Source: Tumebacillus amylolyticus (lineage in GTDB: Bacteria > Bacillota > Bacilli > Tumebacillales > Tumebacillaceae). Taken from it: DNA of 64,000 nt. This document shows, in pieces, positions 52,166 to 61,766 of the stretch. Where the stretch lies: the NCBI RefSeq assembly GCF_016722965.1, contig NZ_JAEQNB010000011.1, forward strand, positions 16,817 through 80,816, written 5' to 3'. Made by a program: the position numbers and the translations under genes. Position 1 is the first letter of the stretch; each line of letters opens with the position of its first letter. The notes under the pieces were generated by a model that saw only the letters and a list, made by a program, of their open reading frames with translations, had not been told where the DNA came from and did no database searches.

Positions 52166-53365
52166 CTATTGTTTTTGTATCCAAGAGTCGCGAGTGATTG
52201 TCGCATTGCCTGAGACGAATACGTCATCTCCAAGATAACCGCTGATGCTTCCACCGCCAATTGCTACATCTACATACCCGCTATACCAAACACCAAGTTC
52301 ACAAGGCGGTAAGTTGTAGGAGGAATCATAGAAGACTTTTTGTTTTTCATTGTAATGAATGACACGGTACTTGATTTTTGAGCGCACATGGTAAGACGAA
52401 AATCCATCATGGTAGATCATCGAAGGTTCTGGTTCTAAGCTCCCTTCAATCTGAATCTCATTCTCTTTAGCCCATTTTATATAGTCCGTGATAGGTCCCT
52501 TCCATACATCTTCAGGGGATGCACTGGTAGTTTCAGCAATTTGGTTTGCCCAGTCATCAGTAAGGGTGCGATAATCAACATTTAGCACCAGTTGATAGTG
52601 TTTTCGCACACGATCTAACCACGTATCAATGTGTTTCTTTGTAAATTCGTCTTTTCTAGTTGTATAGAGCGTGTTCGGTGACTTAGGGGTGCCTTTCCCG
52701 AAAACATCTCCAAATTTCATTTCATACATATCATTTGAAACACCCTCTAAGATGTACGGGTAATCCGACGCGTTCTTAGGCAGGTTTGTTGTCCGAACTT
52801 TGCGACCCCACGGATCGATGTCTTTAACATCTACCAGATTGATGTCACCAACAGGTTTCGGAACATCATTGATGTTCCCGCCCGTTTGACCGCCCGTGTT
52901 CGTGCCGGGTTGGTTGTCTGCAAACGAAATCGACACCACGTTCTGCTCACCGAACCAGAACACGCTGGCGCCGAGGGTTTCGCTGACGAAGCGGAGCGGG
53001 ACGTAGGTGCGGTCGTTGCGTTTGACGGTTTTGGTGTCGAGTTGGCTGGGGGTGCCGTTGACGGTGGCGGTGTCTTCTCCAATGTGGAGACGGATGTCTT
53101 TGCCGTTCATGTTGATGACGACCGTTTGCGTCAGTTCGAACCAGTCTACTTTCGCACCCATCCCTTCGGCGATAAAACGCACCGGCACCATCGTGCGGTC
53201 GTTTTCGTCAATGTAGGGCTTGGCATCCGGGAAGTTCACCGGGGCGTTGTTCATGCGAATTTCGGGCACTTGCACGGTGTCGGCAAGCGAAGTTGTCGCA
53301 GGGGTACCGCTAAGCAGTAACGCGGTGGTAGTCAGGCCGGTAAGGGGGAGGGTCCACTTTTTCAC
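52166..53365 (-). CDS. Secreted copper-amine-oxidase N-terminal (stalk) domain protein
   Basis: About 399 residues. A signal peptide ends near TTSLADTV. Two stalk half-repeats follow, with RTMVPVRFIAEGMGAKVDWF and RTYVPLRFVSETLGASVFWF, then a Gly/Thr linker (GTNTGGQTGG). A C-terminal region of about 230 residues is unassigned. This stalk module is a cell-surface domain, not an enzyme. I choose the GTG at 53365, 11 nt after AAGGAG; an earlier GTG (53377) abuts the ribosome site. It probably forms an operon with the large secreted protein. Confidence 0.85.
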   Translation of the reverse strand: MKKWTLPLTGLTTTALLLSGTPATTSLADTVQVPEIRMNNAPVNFPDAKPYIDENDRTMVPVRFIAEGMGAKVDWFELTQTVVINMNGKDIRLHIGEDTATVNGTPSQLDTKTVKRNDRTYVPLRFVSETLGASVFWFGEQNVVSISFADNQPGTNTGGQTGGNINDVPKPVGDINLVDVKDIDPWGRKVRTTNLPKNASDYPYILEGVSNDMYEMKFGDVFGKGTPKSPNTLYTTRKDEFTKKHIDTWLDRVRKHYQLVLNVDYRTLTDDWANQIAETTSASPEDVWKGPITDYIKWAKENEIQIEGSLEPEPSMIYHDGFSSYHVRSKIKYRVIHYNEKQKVFYDSSYNLPPCELGVWYSGYVDVAIGGGSISGYLGDDVFVSGNATITRDSWIQKQ

Positions 53366-53445
53366 TCTGTTCAACACTCCTTGAGTTAATTTTCAGAACA
53401 AAAGATACCAATTTTTAGTATACATGAAAACAGCAAACCGAGCAC

Positions 53446-53482
53446 AAAAAAAAGACCCGCCCTCCCTCCGGAGTGCGGGTCT
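53446..53482 (-). terminator. Intrinsic terminator after pssA
   Basis: A stem AGACCCGC/GCGGGTCT with an internal GGAGGGAGG-rich loop, followed on the minus strand by seven or eight Ts (53453-53446). Its 3' half is the 20-bp sequence repeated at 48291-48310. Confidence 0.9.
53447..53466. repeat. 20-bp boundary repeat, right copy
   Basis: Identical to 48291-48310 in direct orientation. The two copies frame the secreted-protein island (about 5.1 kb). Confidence 0.75.
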
Positions 53483-53488
53483 TTCCTT

Positions 53489-54223
53489 TTACTTCGCTAT
53501 TTGTTCGAGCTCTTCAAGAGCCGTTTCTTCGCCTTTTTTTGCCTTCCGCTTGCCGTTTTTTTTTAAGACGCCGTAGAAGGCGTACACGGCCAGCGGCAGG
53601 AACACCAGTTTCGTGGCGTGCTCCGGAAATTGCCAGAACACGAACGCCACGATCAGGATGATCGCCGGGACGATGTAGTACGCAGAGCGCGGAACGCCGA
53701 CTTTTTTGAAGTTCGGGTACTTGATGTTCGAGACCATCAGGTACGCGAGGAACAGCATGAACAGCGGCATCCAGATCTTCTGCGCCGGAATCGTGTCGTG
53801 GTACAACGCAAGCGTCGCGAGAACCCCGCCCGCCGCCGTGATCGGCAAGCCGATGAAGTAGTTCGGCGACGTGCCGGTCGCCACGTTGAAGCGCGCCAGA
53901 CGCAACGCCCCGCAGATCGGGAAGATCGCCGTAATCACAGTGCCGATCCAGCCGATTTCGTTGAGGACGACGCCGTACATGATGAACGCCGGTGCCACGC
54001 CAAACGAGATGACGTCCGACAGGGAGTCGAGCTCCTTGCCAAACTCACTCTGCGCGTTCAACGCACGTGCCACCCGACCGTCGAGACCGTCGAGCAACAT
54101 GCCGATGATGACAAGCAGCGCAGCCCACGAAAAGTCGCCTTGGAAAGCTACGATAATAGAAATAATGCCTAAAAATAAGTTCCCCACTGTAAACATGCTC
54201 GGTAATGCTCTTCGCACATACAT
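53489..54223 (-). CDS. pssA: CDP-diacylglycerol-serine O-phosphatidyltransferase
   Basis: A 244-residue integral membrane enzyme making phosphatidylserine, the precursor of phosphatidylethanolamine. The CDP-alcohol phosphotransferase motif DG..AR..G..D..D is intact in LLDGLDGRVARALNAQSEFGKELDSLSD. Six or so membrane spans follow, with a charged C-terminal tail. It lies 45 bp after disA; no psd decarboxylase gene is nearby. Confidence 0.93.
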   Translation of the reverse strand: MYVRRALPSMFTVGNLFLGIISIIVAFQGDFSWAALLVIIGMLLDGLDGRVARALNAQSEFGKELDSLSDVISFGVAPAFIMYGVVLNEIGWIGTVITAIFPICGALRLARFNVATGTSPNYFIGLPITAAGGVLATLALYHDTIPAQKIWMPLFMLFLAYLMVSNIKYPNFKKVGVPRSAYYIVPAIILIVAFVFWQFPEHATKLVFLPLAVYAFYGVLKKNGKRKAKKGEETALEELEQIAK

Positions 54224-54268
54224 GGTGTCTACCTACCTCCCTATCCCCTGGTACCCCCACTGCTTGCG

Positions 54269-55348
54269 TTAGATATGACGGTCGATGAACACTTGCTCGG
54301 AAATGCGTTTGAGCCCTTCTTTGATCGCACGGGCACGCACTTCCCCGATGCCTTCCACGTCGTCAAGTTCCTCAATGGACGCATGCAGGATGCGCGGCAA
54401 GGCGTCAAACGTGTCTACCAAGTTCTCAATGACCGGCTGCGGCAAACGAGGGATCTTGTTCAAAATACGATAGCCGCGCGAGGACACGGGTTCTTCGGTA
54501 ATGTTAATATTCCCGGTGTACCCCAGAACTCTCACCAATTGCAGACTTTCCAGTAATTCATCAGAAGTCAGCGTGTGCAGCTCCGACAAAATCTGGTGCG
54601 GTGTGACGTCGAGCGTTTCTTTGCAATAGTCTTTGACCAGCAAATACGCCTCTTCGTCCACTTTGGACACCAACTCCTCCATCTGCATGGAGATCAGTCG
54701 GCCTTCGGTGCCAAGTTCCGTGATATAACGGCGAATCTCTGATTTAATACGCAAAACCATCTCGATGCGTTGCATGACGAGCGCAACTTCGTGCAAGGTG
54801 ACCAGCTCTTCAAACTCCAACGCACTCAAATTCGTCAAGGCTTGATCGAGAACCGATTTGTACTTCTCCAAGGTGTTGATCGCTTGGTTGGCTTTGGTCA
54901 AGATCACGCCGATGTCCTTGAGCGTGTAGCGGAAATTCGATTGGTAGAGCGTAATCACGTCGCGGCGCTGCGAGATGCAGACGACGAGGTGACCCGTCTG
55001 CTTGGCGACGCGCTCCGCTGTACGGTGGCGCGTACCGGTCTCAAACGAGGGAATCGACGGGTCGGGATTCAGTTGGGTGTTGGCGTAGAGGATGCGCTTG
55101 CCGTCTTCAGACAGGATGATCGCTCCGTCCATCTTCGCCAATTCGTACACCGAGGCCGCTGAAAATTCGCAGTTGATCGAAAATCCACCGTCCACGATCT
55201 CCATCACCTGCGGGGAGTTGCCGATGACGATCAACGCGCCGGTCTTCGCCCGCAGGACATTCTCCAACCCTTCACGCAACTGGGTCCCAGGTGCGATGAA
55301 GCGGAGGATCTTGTTGATAAGGGTGTCTTTTTTCATGTCATCACGCAT
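54269..55348 (-). CDS. disA: DNA integrity scanning diadenylate cyclase DisA
   Basis: 359 residues. The N-terminal DAC domain makes c-di-AMP from ATP, with DGA at 74-76 and RHR at 107-109 ([10 protein letters not shown]). A helical spine follows, then a C-terminal helix-hairpin-helix domain ([21 protein letters not shown]) that binds branched DNA. The octamer pauses on lesions and delays sporulation. The ATG has AGGGGG 10 nt upstream, just after the radA stop. Confidence 0.97.
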   Translation of the reverse strand: MRDDMKKDTLINKILRFIAPGTQLREGLENVLRAKTGALIVIGNSPQVMEIVDGGFSINCEFSAASVYELAKMDGAIILSEDGKRILYANTQLNPDPSIPSFETGTRHRTAERVAKQTGHLVVCISQRRDVITLYQSNFRYTLKDIGVILTKANQAINTLEKYKSVLDQALTNLSALEFEELVTLHEVALVMQRIEMVLRIKSEIRRYITELGTEGRLISMQMEELVSKVDEEAYLLVKDYCKETLDVTPHQILSELHTLTSDELLESLQLVRVLGYTGNINITEEPVSSRGYRILNKIPRLPQPVIENLVDTFDALPRILHASIEELDDVEGIGEVRARAIKEGLKRISEQVFIDRHI

Positions 55349-55354
55349 AACCCG

Positions 55355-56734
55355 TCATCCCCCTAATGCTACTTGGAACGCCTCCTGTACCGTTTCAACT
55401 CCGATGACTGAAACACCAGCCGGGGGCTGCCATCCGCGCAGATTTTTCGTCGGGACGATCACTCGGGTAAACCCAAGCTTCATCGCCTCCCGCACGCGTT
55501 GCTCAATTCGTGAAACCCCGCGCACTTCGCCCGTCAACCCGACTTCGCCGATGTAGACGTCGCCGGGCGGCATCAACTGCTCGCGGAAGCTCGACGCGAG
55601 CGCGAGTGCGATGCCCAGATCAACGGCCGGTTCGTCGAGACGCACGCCGCCTGCGACGTTGACATAGGCGTCCTGCGATTGCAGGTAGAGGCCCATGCGC
55701 TTCTCCAGCACCGCCATGATCAGCGACACGCGGTTGTGATCGAGCCCGGTGGCCATCCGGCGCGGCGTCCCGTACGACGACGGGGTGACCAGCGCTTGAA
55801 TCTCCACCAGCACCGGGCGCGTGCCTTCCATCGAAGCCACGACACATGACCCGGCCACGCCGTGCGGACGTTCTGAGAGGAACAGCTCCGACGGATTGAC
55901 CACTTCCTCCAACCCCTTCTCGCGCATTTCAAAAATGCCGATCTCGTTCGTGGAGCCGAAGCGGTTTTTCACGCCGCGCAGAATCCGATACGTGTGATGT
56001 CTTTCACCTTCAAAATAGAGGACGGCATCGACCATATGTTCCAGCATGCGCGGACCGGCAATCGCGCCTTCCTTTGTCACATGGCCGACGATAAACGTCG
56101 CCAAGTTCAAAGTCTTCGCGATGCGCAGCAAAAAGGCGGTACATTCACGCACCTGACCGACACTGCCCGGAGCCGATTGCAAGCCCGGACGGTACACGGT
56201 CTGGATCGAGTCGATGATGAGAAAGTCTGGGGTGTGCAACTTGATGTGCGACTCCACGCGTTCAAGGTCCGTCTCCGGCAGAATGAGCAGGTTTTCACTT
56301 AACGACCCGAGTCGATCGGCACGCAGTTTGATCTGCTTGGCCGACTCCTCCCCCGAGACGTAGAGCACGCGACGACCTTGCATCGCGATGGCGTTGGACG
56401 TCTGCAGCAAGAGCGTCGATTTGCCGATGCCGGGGTCTCCCCCGACCAGCACCAACGATCCGCCGACGATCCCGCCGCCAAGTACCCTGTCAAATTCGCC
56501 ATATCCGCTGTGTGTACGCGCTTCCTCCACGATGTCGATCTCGGTGATCCGAGTGACTTGTGCAGGTTCGGATTGCAAGTGTTGGAGCGCCGCGTGAGAC
56601 GGGGCGGTTGCAGCAGGTGTAGCGACCTCTTCGACCATTCGGTTCCATTGGCCGCATCCCGGACATTTGCCCATCCATTTGGGGCTTTCATACCCACAGT
56701 CTTGGCACACAAATTTTGATTTATACTTTGCCAT
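55355..56734 (-). CDS. radA: DNA repair protein RadA
   Basis: 459 residues. The zinc finger is C10, C13, C24, C27, Walker A is [14 protein letters not shown], the RadA-specific loop is [11 protein letters not shown], and a Lon-protease-like C-terminal domain follows. It is a branch-migration helicase in recombination and, in B. subtilis, works with DisA. It lies between clpC and disA, with its own promoter candidate at 56781-56809. Confidence 0.97.
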   Translation of the reverse strand: MAKYKSKFVCQDCGYESPKWMGKCPGCGQWNRMVEEVATPAATAPSHAALQHLQSEPAQVTRITEIDIVEEARTHSGYGEFDRVLGGGIVGGSLVLVGGDPGIGKSTLLLQTSNAIAMQGRRVLYVSGEESAKQIKLRADRLGSLSENLLILPETDLERVESHIKLHTPDFLIIDSIQTVYRPGLQSAPGSVGQVRECTAFLLRIAKTLNLATFIVGHVTKEGAIAGPRMLEHMVDAVLYFEGERHHTYRILRGVKNRFGSTNEIGIFEMREKGLEEVVNPSELFLSERPHGVAGSCVVASMEGTRPVLVEIQALVTPSSYGTPRRMATGLDHNRVSLIMAVLEKRMGLYLQSQDAYVNVAGGVRLDEPAVDLGIALALASSFREQLMPPGDVYIGEVGLTGEVRGVSRIEQRVREAMKLGFTRVIVPTKNLRGWQPPAGVSVIGVETVQEAFQVALGG

Positions 56735-56780
56735 ACGTGTCCCCTATTCGTCATTGTCATACAAAAAGGTTCCAATCTCC

Positions 56781-56809
56781 ATCATATACGAAAGACAAGC
56801 ACGCAACAA
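56781..56809 (-). promoter_or_regulatory. radA promoter candidate
   Basis: -35 TTGTTG (56809-56804), 17 bp, -10 TATGAT (56786-56781), about 50 bp before radA and after the clpC terminator. Confidence 0.6.
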
Positions 56810-56872
56810 GGGACCTAAGTAGATCATACGCAAGGACCCCCCAAGAGTTTCATACCCGAGAGTCAATTTCTG

Positions 56873-56907
56873 AAAAAAAGCTCGTGGCCGCGACGCGGAC
56901 ACGAGCT
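56873..56907 (-). terminator. Intrinsic terminator after clpC
   Basis: A stem AGCTCGTG.CCGCG with complement is followed on the minus strand by seven Ts (56879-56873). It ends the ctsR-mcsA-mcsB-clpC operon. Confidence 0.9.
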
Positions 56908-56915
56908 CTTTTTGC

Positions 56916-59360
56916 TTAGGCTTGTTGGATTTCTTCTTGTTGCGCGCCTTCGTTTTTGACGGTGAGTTTGCCGTCTTCGGCGTCGATGCGCACGAGGTCG
57001 CCTTTTTTGACGCTGCCCGAGAGCAGGGCTTCGGAAAGCTGGTCCTCGATGTGGCGCTGGATCGCACGCTTGAGCGGACGTGCGCCGTATTGCGGGTCGT
57101 AGCCTTCCTTGGCGAGGAACTGCTTCGCTTCGTCGGAGAGCACGAAGTGGATGTCGTTCTCGCGCAGGCGTTTCTTGAGGTCGTCGGACATCAGATCGAC
57201 AATCTCGCGGATGTGCTCCTCGGCGAGCGGGTGGAACACGATCTGGTCGTCGAGACGGTTCAGGAACTCCGGACGGAATTGCTTTTTGAGCTCTTCCATG
57301 ACGCGGTCCTTCATGTTGGTGTAGTCCGCTTCTTTGTTCGCGGTGAAGCCGAGGGCACCGCCCTTTTTGATCGTTTGCGCCCCGACGTTCGAGGTCATGA
57401 TGATCACCGTGTTGCGGAAGTCGACGGTGCGGCCCTTGGAATCGGTCAGGCGACCGTCGTCGAGCACTTGCAAGAGCACGTTGAAGACTTCCGGATGTGC
57501 CTTCTCCACTTCGTCGAACAGCACGACGGAGTACGGCTTGCGACGGACTTTCTCCGTCAACTGACCGCCTTCTTCGTAACCGACGTAGCCCGGAGGCGCC
57601 CCGACGAGACGGGCGGTGGAGTGGCGCTCGCCGTACTCCGACATGTCGATGCGGATGATGGCGTTCTCGTCGCCAAACATCGCTTCGGCCAGAGCTTTCG
57701 CGAGCTCGGTTTTCCCAACCCCGGTGGGGCCGAGGAAGATGAAGGAGCCGATCGGGCGTTTCGGGTCTTTGAGGCCCGCACGCGCACGACGGATCGCGCG
57801 GGAGATCGACTTGACCGCTTCGTCTTGGCCGATGACGCGGTCGTGGAGAATTTCTTCCATGTTCAAGAGGCGTTCCGACTCGGCCTCCGCCAGTTTCTTG
57901 ACCGGGATGCCGGTCCAAGAAGCGACGATGTCGGCGATGTCTTCGGCGTTGACCACAGAGTCTTTTTTGACTTGGGTTTGTTGCCATTCGTTTTTGCGGG
58001 ATTCCAGTTCTTCGCGCAGTTTTTGTTCCTTGTCGCGCAGGGAGGCCGCTTTTTCAAACTCTTGGGATTGCACCGCAGATTCCTTTTCCGAGCGGATCTC
58101 TTCGAGTTTTTCTTCGAGTTCCTTGAGGTTCGGCGGTTGGGTGTAGGTGCGCAGACGGACACGGGATGCCGCTTCGTCGATCAGGTCGATCGCTTTGTCC
58201 GGCAAGAAGCGGTCGGTGATGTAGCGGTCCGACAGTTTGACGGCCGCTTCAATCGCTTCGTCGAGAATCTTCACGCGGTGATGCGCTTCGTAGCGGTCGC
58301 GCAGGCCTTGGAGGATGAGGATCGCTTCGTCCTTGTTCGGCTGGTCGACGGTGATCGGTTGGAAGCGGCGTTCGAGGGCCGCGTCTTTTTCGATGTGCTT
58401 GCGGTATTCGTCAAGCGTGGTCGCCCCGATGCATTGCAGTTCGCCGCGTGCGAGGGACGGCTTGAGGATGTTCGAGGCGTCGATCGCCCCTTCGGCACCG
58501 CCGGCACCGATCAGGGTGTGCAGTTCGTCGATGAACAGGATGATGTTGCCCGCTTGGCGGATCTCATCCATGATTTTCTTGAGACGATCTTCGAATTCCC
58601 CGCGGTACTTCGTGCCCGCGACGACGGTGCCCATGTCGAGAACCATGACGCGCTTGTTGCGCAGGGTTTCCGGGATTTCGTTGTCGACGATGCGTTGCGC
58701 GAGTCCTTCGGCGATGGCGGTCTTGCCGACGCCCGGCTCCCCGATGAGCACCGGGTTGTTCTTGGTGCGGCGGGAGAGCACTTGGATGACGCGCTCGATT
58801 TCGTTGGCGCGGCCGATGACCGGGTCGAGCTTCTGGTCGCGTGCCATCTGGGTCAGGTCGCGCGCCAGAGAATCGAGGGTCGGGGTGTTCGCCGCTTGGG
58901 CGTTTTCTTGATGCGATTCGTGGGTGTCACCGCCGAGCAATTGGAGCACTTGTTGGCGGGCTTTGTTAAGCGACACACCGAGGTTGGCGAGCACGCGGGC
59001 TGCCACGCCTTCGCCTTCGCGGATCAGACCGAGCAAGATGTGCTCGGTGCCGACATAGTTGTGTCCGAGCTTGCGAGCTTCGTCAATCGAGAGTTCGATG
59101 ACTTTCTTCGCACGCGGGGTGTACGCCATACCGGTGGATTGACCGGGGCCGCGGCCGATGATCTTCTCCACTTCTTTTTGTACTTTGTCGCTGGAAAGAC
59201 CCAGCGAGACCAGCGATTTTGCTGCAATGCCTTCGCCCTCGCGGACGAGGCCCAGCAGGATATGCTCAGTGCCAACCCCGGAGTGACCGAGGCGGCTCGC
59301 TTCTTCTTGAGCCAATGCCAATACTTTCTGTGCGCGTTCCGTAAAACGTCCAAACATCAT
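56916..59360 (-). CDS. clpC: AAA+ unfoldase ClpC
   Basis: 814 residues. Two N-terminal Clp repeats (about 1-145) lead to AAA-1 with GEPGVGKT at 207-214. A coiled UVR-containing middle domain ([23 protein letters not shown]) follows, then AAA-2 with [14 protein letters not shown]. It threads proteins marked by McsB phosphoarginine into ClpP. The ATG at 59360 ([11 protein letters not shown]) has GGAGG 8 nt upstream. Last gene of the CtsR operon. Confidence 0.98.
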   Translation of the reverse strand: MMFGRFTERAQKVLALAQEEASRLGHSGVGTEHILLGLVREGEGIAAKSLVSLGLSSDKVQKEVEKIIGRGPGQSTGMAYTPRAKKVIELSIDEARKLGHNYVGTEHILLGLIREGEGVAARVLANLGVSLNKARQQVLQLLGGDTHESHQENAQAANTPTLDSLARDLTQMARDQKLDPVIGRANEIERVIQVLSRRTKNNPVLIGEPGVGKTAIAEGLAQRIVDNEIPETLRNKRVMVLDMGTVVAGTKYRGEFEDRLKKIMDEIRQAGNIILFIDELHTLIGAGGAEGAIDASNILKPSLARGELQCIGATTLDEYRKHIEKDAALERRFQPITVDQPNKDEAILILQGLRDRYEAHHRVKILDEAIEAAVKLSDRYITDRFLPDKAIDLIDEAASRVRLRTYTQPPNLKELEEKLEEIRSEKESAVQSQEFEKAASLRDKEQKLREELESRKNEWQQTQVKKDSVVNAEDIADIVASWTGIPVKKLAEAESERLLNMEEILHDRVIGQDEAVKSISRAIRRARAGLKDPKRPIGSFIFLGPTGVGKTELAKALAEAMFGDENAIIRIDMSEYGERHSTARLVGAPPGYVGYEEGGQLTEKVRRKPYSVVLFDEVEKAHPEVFNVLLQVLDDGRLTDSKGRTVDFRNTVIIMTSNVGAQTIKKGGALGFTANKEADYTNMKDRVMEELKKQFRPEFLNRLDDQIVFHPLAEEHIREIVDLMSDDLKKRLRENDIHFVLSDEAKQFLAKEGYDPQYGARPLKRAIQRHIEDQLSEALLSGSVKKGDLVRIDAEDGKLTVKNEGAQQEEIQQA

Positions 59361-59432
59361 AGGTTCCACCTCCATAGTACTTTGAATCTATTCGAGGACA
59401 AAGCACCAATATGCTTGTGTCAGGGTTCGACT

Positions 59433-60509
59433 CTAGATCTGGGCTTCGTCCATATGCAAGCGTTCGCGAACGAGCGTGGCGCGCCGCCAATCCCGCTCCC
59501 CCGGCGCCAATTCGGCCCCGTGGAATTTTTGTAAAAAGCCGGGTTGGGTCATCACCATCAACTCTTTGAGAATGTTTTTCGACACGCCCTTGATGACGCC
59601 GAGGTCGATGCCCAGACGCACATCGGAGAGGCGTTGCATCGTCTCTTTGGAATCGAGACGGCGCGCATAGGCGAGGATGCCAAACGAGCGGGCGATGCGG
59701 TCTTCGATCACTTCGCGGTTTTCGTTGAGCAAAAAGTGACGGGCGGCTTGTTCGTGCTCGATGATTTTGCGTGCGACCGAATCGAGGTTGGAGATGATCT
59801 CCTCTTCGGACTGGCCGAGCGTAATCTGGTTCGAGAGTTGGAACAGGTTGCCGACCGCTTCGGTGCCTTCGCCGTAGACGCCGCGCACGACGAGACCGAC
59901 TTGGTTGAGCGCGGAGAGCACGCGGTTGATCTGCTGGGTGACCACGAGGGCCGGCAGATGCAGCATGACGGACGCCCGGATGCCGGTGCCGACGTTGGTC
60001 GGGCAAGCGGTGAGGAATCCATAGCGGTCGTCGAACGCGTAGTTGAGCTGACTCTCCAAGAGGTCGTCCGTTTCATTTGCGATGCTCCATGCTTCGCGAA
60101 GCTGCAAGCCCGGCAAGAGCACTTGCAAACGCAGATGGTCTTCCTCATTGACCATGATCGACACTTCCTCGTCATCGCGCAAAGCGACAGCGCCTCGAGA
60201 AGCGTGTTCGACAAGTGCGGGCGAGATCAGGTACTTCTCGACCAATGCTTGGCGGTCGACGTCGGACACGTCGCGCAGAGTGAGAAACTCGTAGCGGCCG
60301 TGTCCGTTTTTTTCAAAAACGTCCGACTCGACGGCGCTCTTGACGCGTTGCAAGACCTCTTCGGATTGCGTGTCGTTGGCGAGCATCGGGAACGGGAGTT
60401 CTCGAAGATTCCGTGCCATGCGGATTCGCGTGGAGATGACGATGTCGGCGTGAGGACCGTCGTCTTGCATCCAGCGGCTGGCATCCGCGACAAAGTCTTG
60501 GATCGACAT
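59433..60509 (-). CDS. mcsB: Protein arginine kinase McsB
   Basis: 358 residues of the phosphagen-kinase fold. The ATP-binding arginines lie in VISTRIRMARNLRELPFP, and PTNVGTGIRASVMLHLPAL is the catalytic-site segment. McsB phosphorylates arginines, tagging proteins for ClpCP and inactivating CtsR; McsA activates it. It lies four bases after the mcsA stop. Confidence 0.97.
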   Translation of the reverse strand: MSIQDFVADASRWMQDDGPHADIVISTRIRMARNLRELPFPMLANDTQSEEVLQRVKSAVESDVFEKNGHGRYEFLTLRDVSDVDRQALVEKYLISPALVEHASRGAVALRDDEEVSIMVNEEDHLRLQVLLPGLQLREAWSIANETDDLLESQLNYAFDDRYGFLTACPTNVGTGIRASVMLHLPALVVTQQINRVLSALNQVGLVVRGVYGEGTEAVGNLFQLSNQITLGQSEEEIISNLDSVARKIIEHEQAARHFLLNENREVIEDRIARSFGILAYARRLDSKETMQRLSDVRLGIDLGVIKGVSKNILKELMVMTQPGFLQKFHGAELAPGERDWRRATLVRERLHMDEAQI

Positions 60510-60513
60510 CGAC

Positions 60514-61101
60514 TTACACCTCCCCTTGTGGTCCGCTCTTCATGTCTTGCTCCATCCCGCGAATGCGGTCGCGAAGGATGGCTGCTTCCTCGAATTGCTC
60601 CGCTTGAATTTTCTGTTGAAGTTCGACGCGAAGCCCTTCGATTTGTTTCTGGACTTTGATCCGACCGCCGGCGCGTTGCGGGACTTTGCCCGTGTGCGAC
60701 GTCGCTCCGCCGTGAATGCGGCGGACCAGCGGTTCCAGATGCGAGGCAAAATGTGTATAGCAATCTCCACAGCCGAAGCGTCCCAACTGCGCGAATTGCG
60801 GATAGGTAAGTCCGCAGGTGGCGCATCGGACCGGCCCCGGCTGTTGGGCTTGGATGCCTTTGCTCATCGGAGTGTGGCCCTGTGTTTCGAATCCAAGCAA
60901 TCCGCTGAGCAGATTCTGGAACGAAAACGCAGTTTCACCAAAAGGATTTGTCCCAAGTCCGGGACCACCAAAGGTCTTCATCATCACGTCGCCTTTTTCA
61001 CGAGCGCAGGTTTCGCAGAGATGAATTTCCTGTTTCGAGTTGTTGAGGATCTTCGTGAAGTGCACGGTGGCATCACGTTGGTTGCATTCCTGACAGATCA
61101 T
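60514..61101 (-). CDS. mcsA: McsB activator McsA
   Basis: 195 residues. Four CxxC pairs (CQEC, CETC, CATC, CGDC) form two zinc sites, and a C-terminal UVR domain (QQKIQAEQFEEAAILRDRIRGME) follows. McsA stimulates McsB and modulates CtsR under metal and heat stress. It lies between ctsR and mcsB. Confidence 0.96.
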   Translation of the reverse strand: MICQECNQRDATVHFTKILNNSKQEIHLCETCAREKGDVMMKTFGGPGLGTNPFGETAFSFQNLLSGLLGFETQGHTPMSKGIQAQQPGPVRCATCGLTYPQFAQLGRFGCGDCYTHFASHLEPLVRRIHGGATSHTGKVPQRAGGRIKVQKQIEGLRVELQQKIQAEQFEEAAILRDRIRGMEQDMKSGPQGEV

Positions 61102-61135
61102 TTGGCGTCTCCCCTCCTAAGTGCTTGAGGTCCGG

Positions 61136-61600
61136 TCATCCCTTGAGAATGGCGACGAGCATTGCCGACAATTGATTCGCCCGCACTTGGTCGCGCAGCT
61201 GTGGAGACAGCGCGAGGATGTCACTGCAGATCACCGCACGCATCATCAGGACTTCACGCTCGGTCAGCACGTTCTCCTCCAGAAGTCGTCCGAGGAACCC
61301 CTCAGCTTCCCGGGCGGACAACGAACTGCCGATGATGTCGAGAATCGCGCGGTGCAAGGCGTTGTTCCTCCGGTCGAGTCCGACCCGTTGGATGCGGATG
61401 TACCCGCCGCCGCCGCGCTTCGATTCCACAACATAGCCCTTCTCAATGGTGAAGCGTGTGGAAATCACGTAGTTGATTTGGGAGGGCACACAGTGAAACG
61501 TGTCGGCCAACTCGCTTCGCTTGATCTCAATGATGCCTTCGTGTGAGTTGGTGAGGATGGTCTTCAAGTGTTGTTCAATGATGTCGGAGATGTTGCGCAT
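61136..61600 (-). CDS. ctsR: Heat-shock gene repressor CtsR
   Basis: 154 residues. A winged helix-turn-helix (LADTFHCVPSQINYVISTRFT) carries the glycine-rich wing SKRGGGGYIRI that senses heat, and a helical dimerisation domain follows. It represses its own operon through the box at 61631-61652. First gene of the clpC operon. Confidence 0.97.
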   Translation of the reverse strand: MRNISDIIEQHLKTILTNSHEGIIEIKRSELADTFHCVPSQINYVISTRFTIEKGYVVESKRGGGGYIRIQRVGLDRRNNALHRAILDIIGSSLSAREAEGFLGRLLEENVLTEREVLMMRAVICSDILALSPQLRDQVRANQLSAMLVAILKG

Positions 61601-61630
61601 CGTGCCCGCTAACCTCCCTCCTCCTGATCA

Positions 61631-61652
61631 TTGACTTTGACTAACTTTGACC
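61631..61652 (-). promoter_or_regulatory. CtsR operator
   Basis: Tandem heptads GGTCAAA-GTT-AGTCAAA on the minus strand (61652-61636), plus a third partial AGTCAA at 61636-61631. They match the direct-repeat CtsR box and lie just downstream of the -10, where binding would block transcription of ctsR. Confidence 0.92.
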
Positions 61653-61663
61653 TTCATGACTTC

Positions 61664-61692
61664 ATTATATGTAGGGCCGGGCAAAATTCCAA
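61664..61692 (-). promoter_or_regulatory. ctsR operon promoter (sigma A)
   Basis: -35 TTGGAA (61692-61687), 17 bp, perfect -10 TATAAT (61669-61664). The CtsR box overlaps the predicted start site. Confidence 0.8.
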
Positions 61693-61766
61693 GAGTCATC
61701 TCTCTTCACTTTGCCCAGTTTTGGGGTGGATAAACCGATTTCACAGGGGAAGTCGGGTCGTTTCTT

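Noticed and set aside
56863..57987. A 374-codon minus-strand frame overlapping the end of clpC
   Set aside because: It lies in another frame of the ClpC coding region and is Arg/His/Pro-rich without domain features.
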